A DNA stretch of 45,537 nt, from the NCBI GenBank assembly GCA_013365365.1, contig JABVXU010000441.1, positions 1 through 45,537 on the forward strand, given 5' to 3'. Each line of letters opens with the position of its first letter. The first letter of the stretch is position 1. The position numbers and the translations under genes are program-made. The notes under the pieces are model-generated. The model made no database searches and was not told the DNA's origin. It saw only the letters and a list, made by a program, of their open reading frames with translations. Origin of the DNA: Cruorifilaria tuberocauda (lineage: Eukaryota; Nematoda; Chromadorea; Rhabditida; Onchocercidae). This document shows positions 1 to 10,207 of this stretch, one piece after another.

Positions 1-1139
1 TTACTAAATTTTATCTCATTTTCATTCAGTAATAAATAATTGCTTTTTACAAAACATAAATCGATCAAATTTACAAATTAAAATACAATGATTGGAAATT
101 TCTTAAATTAAACTAAAAAAAACTTGTTCAAAGTTGTAAAGACTGTAATGACAGAAGAAAAATACGTGTTGCTTTACAAGCTGTAAGCGAATGCCGAAAG
201 CTTCCTGTTGAAAAGTTTGATCAATCACATACAATCAAAAGATCACTCTACAATCAATTACATTTTATTAAAAAGAATGATCGAGAATGGGAGTGAGAGT
301 TGGAAGGAATGCTGCGATGATCGGAAGCCGCGGGCGAGAACCCGTCCTGTAGCAGTCCAATATTGAAAGCACACTGCAAGCATGGATTCTGAAAAAAGTT
401 TATCAACAAAAGGAGCAGGAATCATGGACAGTTAATAGGCTTTGACAATCTCTCGGGAAACTCCTGAGAAGTCAATCGCTGAACATGGTAAAAAGTGAGG
501 AACCAACCAGGAATAAGTCAAAACAATCTCCACGATTTATCCCCAATGAAACTTCAGTCTTATTGCAGTCTACTCCCAAAGCAGAATCAATAAATACCAA
601 GAATTCGATTGCATGATTTCGATCCTTATAACAGAATTAAGAAAAATCATTGTTTGTTTGTGTCTAGCAAGTTTCGAGAATGCTTTTTATGAGGTATATT
701 TCCAAATTAGAGGAGCATTAATTTGTATCTGTCTTCTCATCTGTATCTGTTTCACTAGATTTATCAATAACTTTGCCAGGATTTTCTCTTTGTCAACTTC
801 CACACCTGCTCAGCGAATCAGTCATTGAAGTTGCTCAATTTCAGGAAAATGACATAAAATTGAAGCACGAAATTTCTCCATTCTTGTTAGCATAAAATCC
901 ATTATCTCACTTCTTTTTCACGTGAAATCAATAAAACGTGCTCGTGCATCCTAGCAAATAATGCTCTATGGCGTAGGAAAATTTGTGTAAAAATAAAATT
1001 CAAATTAATTAAATAAAAGAAGAAATGTGTGAAATGGTCATTTGCTAATAATTATAAAATTTTCATTAATCAATGATAAAACACACGGAATCACTAGCTT
1101 CTTTATCGTCCATTATTTTCGTTGAAATGAATTAATGAA
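1..1139. other. Left-edge region without a confident gene
   Basis: No complete gene was recognised. The 71-residue + frame at 613-828 is AT-driven and hydrophobic and has no splice or initiation context, so it is left out. The only compositional anomaly is a GC-rich block at about 285-386, listed separately. A neighbouring gene could extend in from the left on the minus strand. Confidence 0.5.
285..386 (-). other. GC-rich block, possible terminal coding exon on the minus strand
   Basis: About 100 bases at near-even GC stand out in surroundings close to 70% AT. Read on the minus strand, the block follows a good acceptor (TTTTTTCAG at about 387-395). All three frames stay open for 30-40 codons before stopping, so the frame cannot be fixed. 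It may be the last exon of a gene mostly outside the window, or a non-coding RNA. No protein family is recognised. Confidence 0.3.
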
Positions 1140-1430
1140 TTAGGGAATTCCTGCTATTAGCGTTCCAATAAAATCCCCACAAGTTTCACGGAATAACGAA
1201 TAAACGATACCGCCTTGAATCGTCGTGAGACAATAGGAAACTGAAATGAGATTGTCACATGTTTTTGTTACGGATACCGTTATGATTGATGTTTCATGCT
1301 TGACTGCCTGTGTTGTATGCTCAACTTGCAAGTAGAAATTTTCAAATTTATAAATTTCTTTTATGAATGATTTCGTTTTGTTCTTTCCGGACGAAAGTTT
1401 TTTCCGGATCAGATCAAATACTCGAAACAT
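1140..1430 (-). CDS. Hypothetical 96-aa protein
   Basis: Single open frame with an ATG at 1430 and stop at 1140-1142. An in-frame TGA lies just upstream of the ATG, and an AAAAG acceptor-like site occurs about 15 nt before it. Composition is less AT-skewed than the flanks and the protein is mixed: a basic N-terminus (residues 8-20 Lys-rich), then a balanced region with several Cys (about residues 58, 68 and 84). No signal peptide or clear membrane segment is seen, and no family is recognised. It could equally be one exon of a longer minus-strand gene. It runs opposite to the neighbouring + strand cluster. Confidence 0.35.
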   Translation of the reverse strand: MFRVFDLIRKKLSSGKNKTKSFIKEIYKFENFYLQVEHTTQAVKHETSIITVSVTKTCDNLISVSYCLTTIQGGIVYSLFRETCGDFIGTLIAGIP

Positions 1431-1589
1431 TCAGACGGATTGCTTCCTTTTAATTGAAATCAATGATAAAATATCAGAATGTCACTGATATGATCAAGCT
1501 GACGTAGGCCAAAATTTCATCTATAAAACCATGTGATAATAGCAGCGGTGAGGGCAGAGTTTCCACAGCTTCAATCATAATCAGTGTTC

Positions 1590-1591
<2 letters not shown>

Positions 1592-1646
<55 letters not shown>

Positions 1647-1647
1647 G

Positions 1648-1682
<35 letters not shown>

Positions 1683-1683
1683 C
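1592..1683. repeat. (TTA)n microsatellite
   Basis: About 30 near-perfect TTA/ATT units with one interruption (ATTATGATT, near 1645). On the minus strand it reads as poly-Asn within an open frame, but this is a simple-repeat artefact and not a gene. Confidence 0.95.
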
Positions 1684-1971
1684 ATTACTAAAATTAAAAT
1701 TTCTAAATATCAAATTTTGAATTAAAAGTACAATCGGTATAATCATTACTTTTTTAACATTTATTATTTTTTTGAAAGTTTTTTTAAATTTCTTATTGTT
1801 TTCCCTAAATAGTGTATAATAATTATTTGTTTGATTCTTTTCCTTTTTTTAGAATATTCTTCTCTTTTGTTCTAGCACGTGGAGTATTGAATTCACAAAA
1901 CTTCAAATTTAAATATTTCAAAATAGCAATTTAAGAGAGCCGTGAAAGCTCGACTAAAACGACAAAATGCG

Positions 1972-2340
1972 ATGAGCGAAGAAGGAGAAGAAAGTGATGA
2001 ATATGAAGAAGGCGATGAATCTGAAGAAGGCGATGAATCTGAAGAAGGCGATGAATCTGAAGGCGATGAATCTGAAGATGTTGGAAGTGGCAATAGCATT
2101 ATAACGGTTTTTGATGATGATGCTGATGAAGATATTGAAGAGATGAAAAGTTTTGCTCTGAAAAATAATAAGCAAATGATAAAATTTAGACAATACTTGA
2201 GGTATAGTTTTGAGGATATTACGGCAGCAATAGATTTCTACCGTCAAATACGTGAAAAGAACGTTGAAAAGGAAGACAGAGAAAATATTTTAAATTGCCA
2301 ATTTTATGAATTGTTAACAGCAATGACTCTAACTTCTTAA
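1972..2340 (+). CDS. Small acidic protein with EEGDES repeats, function unknown
   Basis: Open frame of 122 aa from ATG 1972 to TAA 2338-2340. Residues 1-43 are extremely acidic and contain the hexamer Glu-Glu-Gly-Asp-Glu-Ser three times, then a shortened copy (18-nt DNA unit, 2005-2073). After a second acidic patch (Asp-Asp-Asp-Ala-Asp-Glu), residues 59-122 look helical and amphipathic. The frame remains open upstream to an AG at 1925-1926, encoding a Lys/Arg-rich stretch (1927-1971). A missing upstream exon joining there is therefore plausible and the start is uncertain. An ATG at 1968 gives a Met-Arg-stop mini-ORF overlapping the chosen ATG. No homologue is recognised. It is the first gene of the same-strand unknown cluster. 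Confidence 0.5.
   Translation: MSEEGEESDEYEEGDESEEGDESEEGDESEGDESEDVGSGNSIITVFDDDADEDIEEMKSFALKNNKQMIKFRQYLRYSFEDITAAIDFYRQIREKNVEKEDRENILNCQFYELLTAMTLTS
2005..2073 (+). repeat. 18-bp coding minisatellite
   Basis: Three 18-nt units (GAAGAAGGCGATGAATCT) at 2005, 2023 and 2041, then a 15-nt unit at 2059 lacking one GAA. It encodes the EEGDES repeats of the acidic protein. Confidence 0.9.
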
Positions 2341-4734
2341 TGATACTATCTATTTGTGCTTTTTGTTTTTCTCAAGTAATAATTGATGAAATTTGCCTCA
2401 TGCAAATCAATTTTGGTGAATAGTTTTGAATGCGAAATTTCATTTTCAACAATATGGAATTTTCTTTTGTTTCGATTATTTTTAAAATAATAATTACTTT
2501 GGATTTATTCATTTCCGTTAAATATTCCAATTTCTCAAGATTATTTTTCAAATTATCATTTATCAATTATCAATTTATATTTATAATTTAATTTACTTAT
2601 TATAATTATTATCACAGATTATTATTTACCAATCATCATTTTACATTTGTGATTTTGTGTAGCTTATCGAATTTTTCAAAACCATTTTTTCGGCTTATTA
2701 TTTTTAGGTTATTATTTTCTAATTATCATTTTACATTTATAATTTAATTTAAATTTTGTGTGACTTGTCGAATTCTTCAAAAGTAAAATTTATTATTATA
2801 ATTATTATCACATGATTGTTTCCAATGTTTTATTACTGTTTAATTGATTGATGATAATGATACGTTGACACATGAAATGATTCATTGTAATCATTATGTT
2901 GATAATGATTTTGATAAATGCATCTAATTATGATTGCTAGTTGAATTTCTCCTCTTTGAATAATTTTTTTTTCATTGTTTTTTAAGCGAAAAATTATTGA
3001 ATTAAAAAGTGAAACTTCAATAATCATCAATGGATATTTTTAATTTTGATTGAAATTTATGAATCATTGAATTTATTCAAACCGTAATTTTCAGTAAGCT
3101 TCAACTTCAGGAAAAATAAATTTGAACAGTTCAAAATAACCGGGTGTGATATCGCATTGATAAATAAATTTTTTTATCAGACGTGAATAACTTTCGAATT
3201 ATCTTATTTTTGTTTAGCATAAGTAAATATTTAGTGCAAACATGGCTGTTACTGTTTTGAAACACAAAACAGCCTTATTGTTTTCAAAAGAAAAATTTAG
3301 TTAGAAGTGAAAATTATCATCAGATATGATATCAAGTGCAGTATCAGATACGATGCGAAGTGTAATAACCAGGTATGTGTTATATAAGGAGATTGTTTTC
3401 TAAGAATTATATTTCAGGTCGAAAGTGTAGAGGATGCTAATAACGAATAATCTCTTATTATCATTTACCACTTTAAATTATTTAATAAATGATCAAATAT
3501 CAATTTAGCAAATGATTTGATATCTTCGGAAGTTCCAATATCCTCAAATAGTTTCAAGATTATTTATGTAAAAGAGTAAAGAGTAATCAAAAGTATAGAA
3601 CAGTAAATTGATCTTTACTTCTCAACTGATTGAAATTCAATTTTGCAATTATTAAATTTAAAAAGTGAAAATTATGAACAATTAAAATTTAATTTAATAT
3701 TTTGTATTCATAAAAGTTTGCGTTAATTTATTTCAATCTAAATTACTTCATTGTTTACAATTTGTAATTAATTTTTCTAAAGTATATTTAAAATTGAACA
3801 AAGTTCACCGAAGAATTACAACATGAAAATTCATTTTAACTTGAACAAAACTTAGAAATTATTACAAAATTGTCACACAGTCAATATAAGTTAGACAGTA
3901 ACTAAATAAGTCCATATTACTTACTTGTTTTTGAAAAAGAAAGAGAGAGAGAGAGAGAGAGAGATCAAAGGAGAGAAAAGCGCCTGATTTGAAAAATTTT
4001 ATAAAATGGAACCTCGATGAACTTATTTATACAAATTCCGCTAAATGCTTAAATAATAATAACCAAAAAAAGAATTTACAATAGTTATAACAAGCATTCA
4101 ATGGTCATTTCGAAATGTTTAGTTTCATGATTCCAAAATTGCTTACTGTTTTTGTTTCGAAATATTTAATTAAGATTCTGGAAAATTCACTAGAATCAAG
4201 AAGATTCAATTGTTATTACTTAACTCGCGGGTTTCTCAATATCAAAGTATAATAGAAGCAAAAAAAAAAGGTATTCCCGCCATACTTAAAACTTTCTATC
4301 TAATCATAAATTCTAACTCTGTCCGTCAACAATTTATGCAATAGTAAAATCGCTATCAAAAGATTTCTTTCGTGATTCCCTCCTCAATCTTATTTGTGTA
4401 ATAATTTTAGTTTAAATAATTTTTTTCTTTTCGAATCATAATTAGTCTAATTAATTCAATAAAATTTTTTAACTGAAATTAGTAGAATTGATTGTTCGGA
4501 TAATTTCAAAAAGAAGTTCAATTTGTACTAAAGTGCAACAATTAAATATTTGCGATTTAGTGTATCTTTCAATGAATCACTTTTTTTTGAACTGATAATT
4601 AATTTACTTTATGATTTTTTTTATTTGTTTATTTTGTTTATTGTTTTTTTTCATCTCAGTGTATTTTAAAATTTGATGATTGTTGTTTATTTTTGAAATG
4701 ATTTATTTGTTTTTTAATTAATGCTTAGCTGGCA
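2341..4734. other. Intergenic spacer, AT-rich
   Basis: About 2.4 kb with no convincing exon. Short frames here are AT-driven. It contains a (GA)n tract at 3941-3963 and a poly-A run near 4259-4269. It is the upstream region (promoter and outron) of the repeat-protein gene that starts at 4735. Confidence 0.6.
3941..3963. repeat. (GA)n microsatellite
   Basis: Uninterrupted AG/GA dinucleotides of about 23 nt. Similar tracts occur at about 17598-17621 and 41980-42001. Confidence 0.95.
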
Positions 4735-6914
4735 ATGGCATCTGATGATGGCAAACAATCCGATCGGAAGAAAAAACGCAAAAAAAAGTCTGAACAATCA
4801 AGTGATAGCAAGGAGGAAAAAGTGCAAAGTTTCATGGAAAGGGTCAGTGATAATTAGTCTCACAGAAATGAGTAAAACTAAATTAAAGTAATAAATTACT
4901 GTTAGCTTTCCAGAAGCTTATTGTTCCACGAGCAAGCTGATAATACGATTATCATCAATATAGCAAAAACTTTTAATGGTAATTTATAATATCTGTCAAA
5001 TAATTATCACCTCGTTGTTAAACAAATCCTAAAATACATAACTCATAAGAAATCAATCAATAATAAAGTAATTTAATAGACAATAATGCAATAATCTATA
5101 ATAGGTATTTGTGTTATTGAAAATAAATTTATCACTTAATGAATTATTTATCAATTGATTTTTTTCCCATAGTAAATTATTGATTTTTTATTTATTTTTA
5201 GATTTGTGAACGTTTAGAAAGATTACACGTAATGCAACGTTTGCTGGAGGAACCGGAAGAGCAAACGCAAAGTGGTAGCGAAACACGGCGTAAACCAAAA
5301 AAGTCGAAAAAAATCTCAGATAATGTTTATGAATTTTTCTGCGATGAACCATCAACAAGTAAACAAACAACGTCAGAATCATCGTCAAAAAAGAAACAAT
5401 CCGAAAGTAAACCAACTGTTAGCACGGAGCAAAGGGCTAAAAATCTACCAGGTGAAGAGATTGGTGTTATTGATTTGAGCAATCAACCGGGAACATCTAC
5501 GGGAACACATAAGGCTCGTAAGTCACTGGGAACACCTAAAGCTCATAAACAACCGGAAACATCTACGATCCATGAACAACCGGGAACATCTACGGCTCAC
5601 AAGCAACCGGGAACACCTAAAGCTCGTAAACAATCGGGAACATCTACGATTCATGAACAACCGGGAACATCTACGGCTCATGAACAACTGGGAACACCTA
5701 AGGCTCGTAAGACACTGGGAACACCTAAGGCCCATAAACAACCGGAAACATCCACGATTCATGAACAACCGGGAACATCTACGACTCATGAACAACCGGG
5801 AACATCTACGACTCATGAACAACCGGGAACACCTAAGGCTCGTAAGACGCTGGGAACACCTAAGGCTCATAAACAACCGGAAACATCTACGATTCATGAA
5901 CAACCGGGAACATCTACGACTCATGAACAACCGGGAACACCTAAGGCTCGTAAGACGCTGGGAACACCTAAAGCTCATAAACAACCGGAAACATCTACGA
6001 TTCATGAACAACCGGGAACACCTAAGGCTCGTAAGACGCTGGGAACACCTAAGACTCATAAACAACCGGAAACATCTACGATTCATGAACAATCGGGAAC
6101 ATCTACGACTCATGAACAACCGGGAACATCCGCGGCTCATAAACAGCCATATATTGTAAATCCGGATGAACCATCAACATCAACCGGGATACGAGAAAAG
6201 ATTAGACTTGATGATGAAAAGATTAAAAAATTTTTAGAACCATCAAAATATGATCAAGACGAAACTAGAGTGATTCTTAAGCCAAAATTATCCAGTTTAT
6301 ATGGTATTCATAAGAAACCACATGCAGTCCCAGATTCCGGTAAAACTGGTACTACTCAATCATCTCCGCGCAAAAGTAAACAACCAAAGCAACCGGTTAT
6401 TATTTTATTTTAGCAATTTATATGATAAAAATAAATTTTAAATTTTAGCCTAAGACTTCATGATAAATTTCTTCTATTGAACACTTTATTAGCAAACAAT
6501 TACTTATTCGAATACTCAATTACTTAAATAGTTAATAGAATATCGATAGAAGAAATTTATCACGAAGTCTAGTAGATGGATTGATATTGAATTCGAATGT
6601 TATAATAACCTAACAGATATCATTTCAAATTTAATTTCAATTTCAATTAGTCATTAAAATTTCAGATTACACAAACAAAAGATGAGAAAACAACAAGTGC
6701 AGAGAATAAAGAAGATGTAAAAGTTATAAATGCTAGCGATATTCATCGTATAATCCTTAAAATAAGTGATACTCAAGCTCAAATTCAATCCTTACCAAGT
6801 GCGCCATTGAAAAGTGATCGTGCGCAAAAGGCACGTGAACGACTACGGAAGAAATTTGAAGAAGGTCATGGTATGTCATCAGCAAAAACGAAAGATCGTG
6901 GTTGGAATGCGTAG
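4735..6914 (+). CDS. Unknown Lys/Ser-rich protein with 23 tandem 9-residue repeats
   Basis: Three-exon model: 4735-4842, 5202-6395, 6666-6914 (516 aa, all introns phase 0). An acceptor-like TTAG at 4725-4728 lies 6 nt before the ATG, fitting trans-splicing. Residues 1-36 are basic and Ser-rich (run KKKRKKK). Residues 37-130 hold a helical start and Ser/Lys-rich sequence. Residues about 131-350 are tandem nonapeptides of two kinds, QPGTSTTHE-like and TLGTPKAHK-like. The last exon encodes a charged helix rich in Arg, Lys and Glu. No signal peptide, membrane segment or known domain is seen, so an intracellular, largely disordered protein is inferred. An alternative 3' end uses a strong donor (GTATGT at 6871) and an acceptor at 7290-7291, giving a stop at 7309-7311 and 508 aa. 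If the second intron were retained, the protein would stop at 6411-6413. Not recognised as any described family. Confidence 0.65.
5484..6143 (+). repeat. 27-bp coding minisatellite, 23 units
   Basis: After a 39-nt irregular first unit (5484-5522), exactly 23 units of 27 nt fill 5523-6143 in frame. Unit types alternate in a higher-order pattern (GTPKARK, LGTPKAHK, ETSTIHE, then one or two GTSTTHE), showing repeated duplication of multi-unit blocks. Because the unit is a multiple of three and has no stops in several frames, long spurious frames appear on both strands here. Confidence 0.95.
6453..6570. repeat. Hairpin element with 28-bp inverted termini (MITE-like)
   Basis: 6453-6480 and 6543-6570 are inverted copies matching at 26 of 28 positions and starting AGACTTC, separated by 62 AT-rich bases. 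It lies in the second intron of the repeat-protein gene. No clear target-site duplication is visible, and there is no coding capacity. It could be a degenerate non-autonomous DNA transposon or an unrelated palindrome. Confidence 0.6.
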
Positions 6915-8622
6915 ATTCTTTGAATTGATAAATGAACTAAATTGAAAATTGCTATCATTTTTCATTATTTGTATTTCTGAAATAGAAAAAAAAAAGAAAA
7001 CGACGATGAATTAATCGATTAAACAAAAACAAAAAAAAAATTTTTTTTAATAGCAAAAAATTAGAATTATTATTTTTCTAATTTTAAAATCTTTTTTTGT
7101 TTTACATTTTGATTAAATAAAATTTTAGTAATTTTTATATTTTCAAACAATCGTTCGATTGTTTTGAGTTTTTTTTTGAGAAAAAAAAACTTTGAATTAC
7201 TTTTTTTTTTTATTTTCCTCAAATTAATAAATTCGTTTCTCATTTCTCTTCCATAAATATCATGCATTTTTATTTTTTATTGTTTTTGCAGAAAACGAAG
7301 GACGCAATTAGCTTAAATAGTTTTTAATGTTAAACTTTGAAAAGATGTCGCTTATTGTTGATATTTCAATTTATTACTTAAATTCTATTTCCATGAATTT
7401 ATTATTAAAATTTTCATTTTTCCTAATTCTATACAATAATTTCAATTTTACTTTGATTCAATTATACATTTCTTGTTGTTACTCAATTTATCATTTTGAG
7501 CATTATTACTTGTTATTTCATTCTATAGGAACATGAAAGTACAAGGAAAATCAATTTTTCCAATCATATCAATTAATCAATCAAAAAGAATCAATCAATC
7601 AATCAAATGATCAGTATTAATTATACTTTCTTTTTGCTTTCTATCATTACATCATTCTTGTATATTTTTTGTTTGAATATGAGTTTTTGTTTCGTCACTA
7701 AATTTAAAATTTTTTGCTGAGAAAGAAAAAAACAAATTTTGATTTCTTATTTACCTGAAATGAATTAATTTAAATGCTCTCAAAATTGTATGCATTATTT
7801 TCAATCTGTTTGATTAGCAATTTAATGATTTCATTTCTCTGTGCATTTTAATAATTAGACTATCTGTCTTATTTATTGCTTCAATTTTATTTAAATATGC
7901 TTCTTTTGTACTTTTGTAGTTGTTCGTATTGCTTCGTTTGCACATTGAAATTGAATTGATATAAAGGTGATGAATGATAAAAGATTTTTATACAGAAATT
8001 TCTGAAATAACTTTTCATTAAGTTTAAACGATCAGTTCAAGTTTTTGAAACATGCAATAGAGAAGAAATTATTTTTCAATCGATATTCAGTCAGTAATAC
8101 TTACTCTTCCCTCACTTATCAGTTTTTGAATAGAGAATAGAAATTCAAATATGATCTGAATTACCAAAGGAGAGATCAGGTAGGAAAAATGTGTATTTGA
8201 AAAGTTCTAGTACAATGATCGAAAAAAAAACATTTTATTCCATTCAGATCAAATTCAGTACTTCTTTAGCGAGGCGGCAAAATCCCATAACCGCGCTAAA
8301 ATTTCCATTATTGATAATTGTTAACAGTGTGTTGGAAGCATTCAATATTCTCTAACTTATTACTGATATTATCCTGAAATTTCGTTTCAGGATAGTATCA
8401 GTTAATAAGTTAAAGTTTTCTGAAATTTCGTTGAGATCCTTAGATAGTATCTTCTTGATATTTTCTGAGATTCTGATTTATTCTATGAATTCGAATACTG
8501 GAACTGAATTTTTTTCCGGAAACTAGTCATTTTTTTTCTTCATTTCTCAATTTTTTAAATATTTGTTGGTTGCAAATACTTTCTTCGAATAATTTCAGAA
8601 GGCAATTTATTTACGAGAGATA
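6915..8622. other. Spacer between the first two Lys-rich genes
   Basis: AT-rich, with homopolymer runs at about 7021-7046 and 7140-7210. It holds the possible alternative last exon of the upstream gene (7292-7311) and a strong hairpin at 8353-8412. AATAAA at 7116-7121 could serve transcripts ending after 6914. No other coding signal is seen. Confidence 0.5.
8353..8412. repeat. Near-perfect 27-bp hairpin
   Basis: The arm at 8353-8379 pairs with 8385-8412, with one bulged base and one mismatch. The loop is TTTCG. It lies about 210 nt upstream of the ATG at 8623. The short loop is atypical for an animal pre-miRNA but the arm length is in range. It could be a small-RNA precursor, a palindromic repeat remnant or a cruciform-prone site. 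Confidence 0.75.
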
Positions 8623-9682
8623 ATGGTTCATAAAAATGGCAAAGGTAAGAAAGGTAAGAAAGATAAGAGAGGACGAAAAAACAAGCTGAGAGAAATGAAA
8701 GACGATATTACGGCGCAAGTAAGCTTTATTTTAAATTTTAAAATAATTGAATTCACCGGCAATATAACCGACTTTGAAAAATATGTATAATCGAAACATT
8801 CATAGTGAAATTTTGAAATTTGTTGAAAATACTTTCATTTTAGTTATTCGTTGAGGAGAATGGAAGTCAACAAACAAGCAGTGATTCGAGTGAAGCAGAA
8901 TCTAAAGCGGATTCTGAATCACATCAAGCGCCAATGCAATTAGGATTCAGAACAGCGGCTTTTATTTTAGATATGATAACGAATTCCAGCTCCGATCACT
9001 GTAAGCAAGATATCACGCAGCATAATAAATCCACCGGTAAAATTGCTTCAAAAGAAACTCGCGATTGCCCGGAAGATGATGATGGTGTTTCGGGAACACG
9101 TAAATTACAGGTAAATTGGAAGAAATAATTAAATGAGATAACTCAGTCTTAAACCGGTTTGTCTCATAACTTTCATTACGATTATCATTTTGTTGTTATC
9201 AACAACAAAACTTAAACTTTTAATCCGGAACAATTAAAAGTTCAAATGTTCACTTGGACAAAGTGACTTAGACGAATTTCGTAAATTTGTGTTAGCATTT
9301 TCAATTAAATGATTTTTGCAAATTTTAAATTTCAATTTTTTTGAATATCTTTGAATAACTTTTAATAGGATGTATTGTTTAAGCTGAACCTATTTAATTA
9401 ATTATAATTAAAGTTCAAGTTTTTCGAGTATCAGTAGCATTTCAATGGAAATATTTAGACAAAAATTATATCAAAAAATTCAACAAATCAAATTTAATTT
9501 TAAATAACAAATAAAAATAAGGGATAATTTTACCTATAGTTTAATTTAAATAGATTTATCTTAAATAGATATATGACTTTGAAGTTTTCTAGTCTTCGAA
9601 TATTGCGCCAACAATAACGTCAACATCGAGGAGAGAGAAAGGAAAAAAGAAATGTAAAGGAAATTATTCCACAAATAATTAA
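8623..9682 (+). CDS. Small Lys-rich protein of unknown function, 150 aa
   Basis: Three-exon model with phase-0 introns: 8623-8718, 8844-9110, 9593-9682. The acceptor TTTCAG at 8593-8598 is 24 nt before the ATG. Residues 1-30 are Lys/Arg/Gly-rich (GKGKKGKKDKRGRK), resembling a nuclear or nucleolar targeting stretch. Residues about 36-55 are Ser/Glu-rich, followed by a short hydrophobic helix (about residues 62-76) and a charged tail. The last exon is short (29 codons, basic) and is supported only by a good acceptor and matching phase. Retaining the second intron would stop the protein shortly after residue 121. AATAAA follows at 9792-9797. The first exon closely parallels that of the preceding gene (32 against 36 codons, Lys-rich, phase 0). 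No family recognised. Confidence 0.55.
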
Positions 9683-9791
9683 TCAATGAAACAGTGATCA
9701 AATTATCAGTCAGCAAATACAACGATTCAACGGTTTAATTGTTTCCTGTAATTAATCTGAAATTTTGTTAGCAAATTGAAATTTGAATTAA

Positions 9792-9797
9792 AATAAA
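9792..9797 (+). terminator. Poly(A) signal AATAAA
   Basis: Consensus hexamer 110 nt after the predicted stop at 9682. Confidence 0.5.
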
Positions 9798-9981
9798 GTA
9801 GTAAAAAGCATGCTAAGGAGAAAAGCACTGGACAATTGCGCCATGTTACATATTTGCAATTAAATTTTGCATTTTTTTGTCTTTTGAAGTTTACAGGTAG
9901 CAATTATGCATACCTATTTAACGAAGACTTCATTAGCGCAAATCAAAAAATGCTACAAAAAGAAGTTTTTAAAAATCAATT

Positions 9982-10033
9982 ATAATTAAATTAATTAGCT
10001 AGGCTTATATCTAGCTAATTAGTTTAAATTATA
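9982..10033. repeat. Hairpin with about 21-bp arms
   Basis: The arms end in TTAGCTAG and CTAGCTAA around an 8-nt loop (GCTTATAT, 10003-10010). Pairing continues outward through AT-rich sequence with one indel and one mismatch. Confidence 0.65.
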
Positions 10034-10182
10034 ATTTAAAACGAAGACTAAATAAATAACCTCATGCTAACTTTGGAATCACATTTCTAACTCATAATGC
10101 ATTATTCTAACATTTACAATTATATTTTGAATTATCAAAAGGTATGAATTTTATTCCTTATGATTTATAAGTATAATTTGTA

Positions 10183-10207
10183 ATTTAACCTTACGTGAAG
10201 GTTAAAT
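10183..10207. repeat. Perfect 10-bp hairpin
   Basis: ATTTAACCTT, a 5-nt loop ACGTG, then AAGGTTAAAT. Perfectly paired. Function unknown. Confidence 0.6.

Noticed and set aside
1474..1746. Poly-Asn minus-strand frame
   Set aside because: Translation of the (TTA)n microsatellite with AT-rich ends. No start or splice context.
1893..2247. Ser/Pro-rich and Phe/Ile-rich minus-strand frames opposite the acidic gene
   Set aside because: Antisense translations of the GATGAATCTGAAGAAGGC repeat. The + frame is the one that continues into non-repetitive coding sequence.
5523..6140. 205-residue minus-strand frame and 195-residue second + frame across the repeat region
   Set aside because: Both are shadows of the 27-bp minisatellite. 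A stop-free unit whose length is a multiple of three opens several frames at once. The chosen + frame has flanking non-repeat coding sequence and splice sites.
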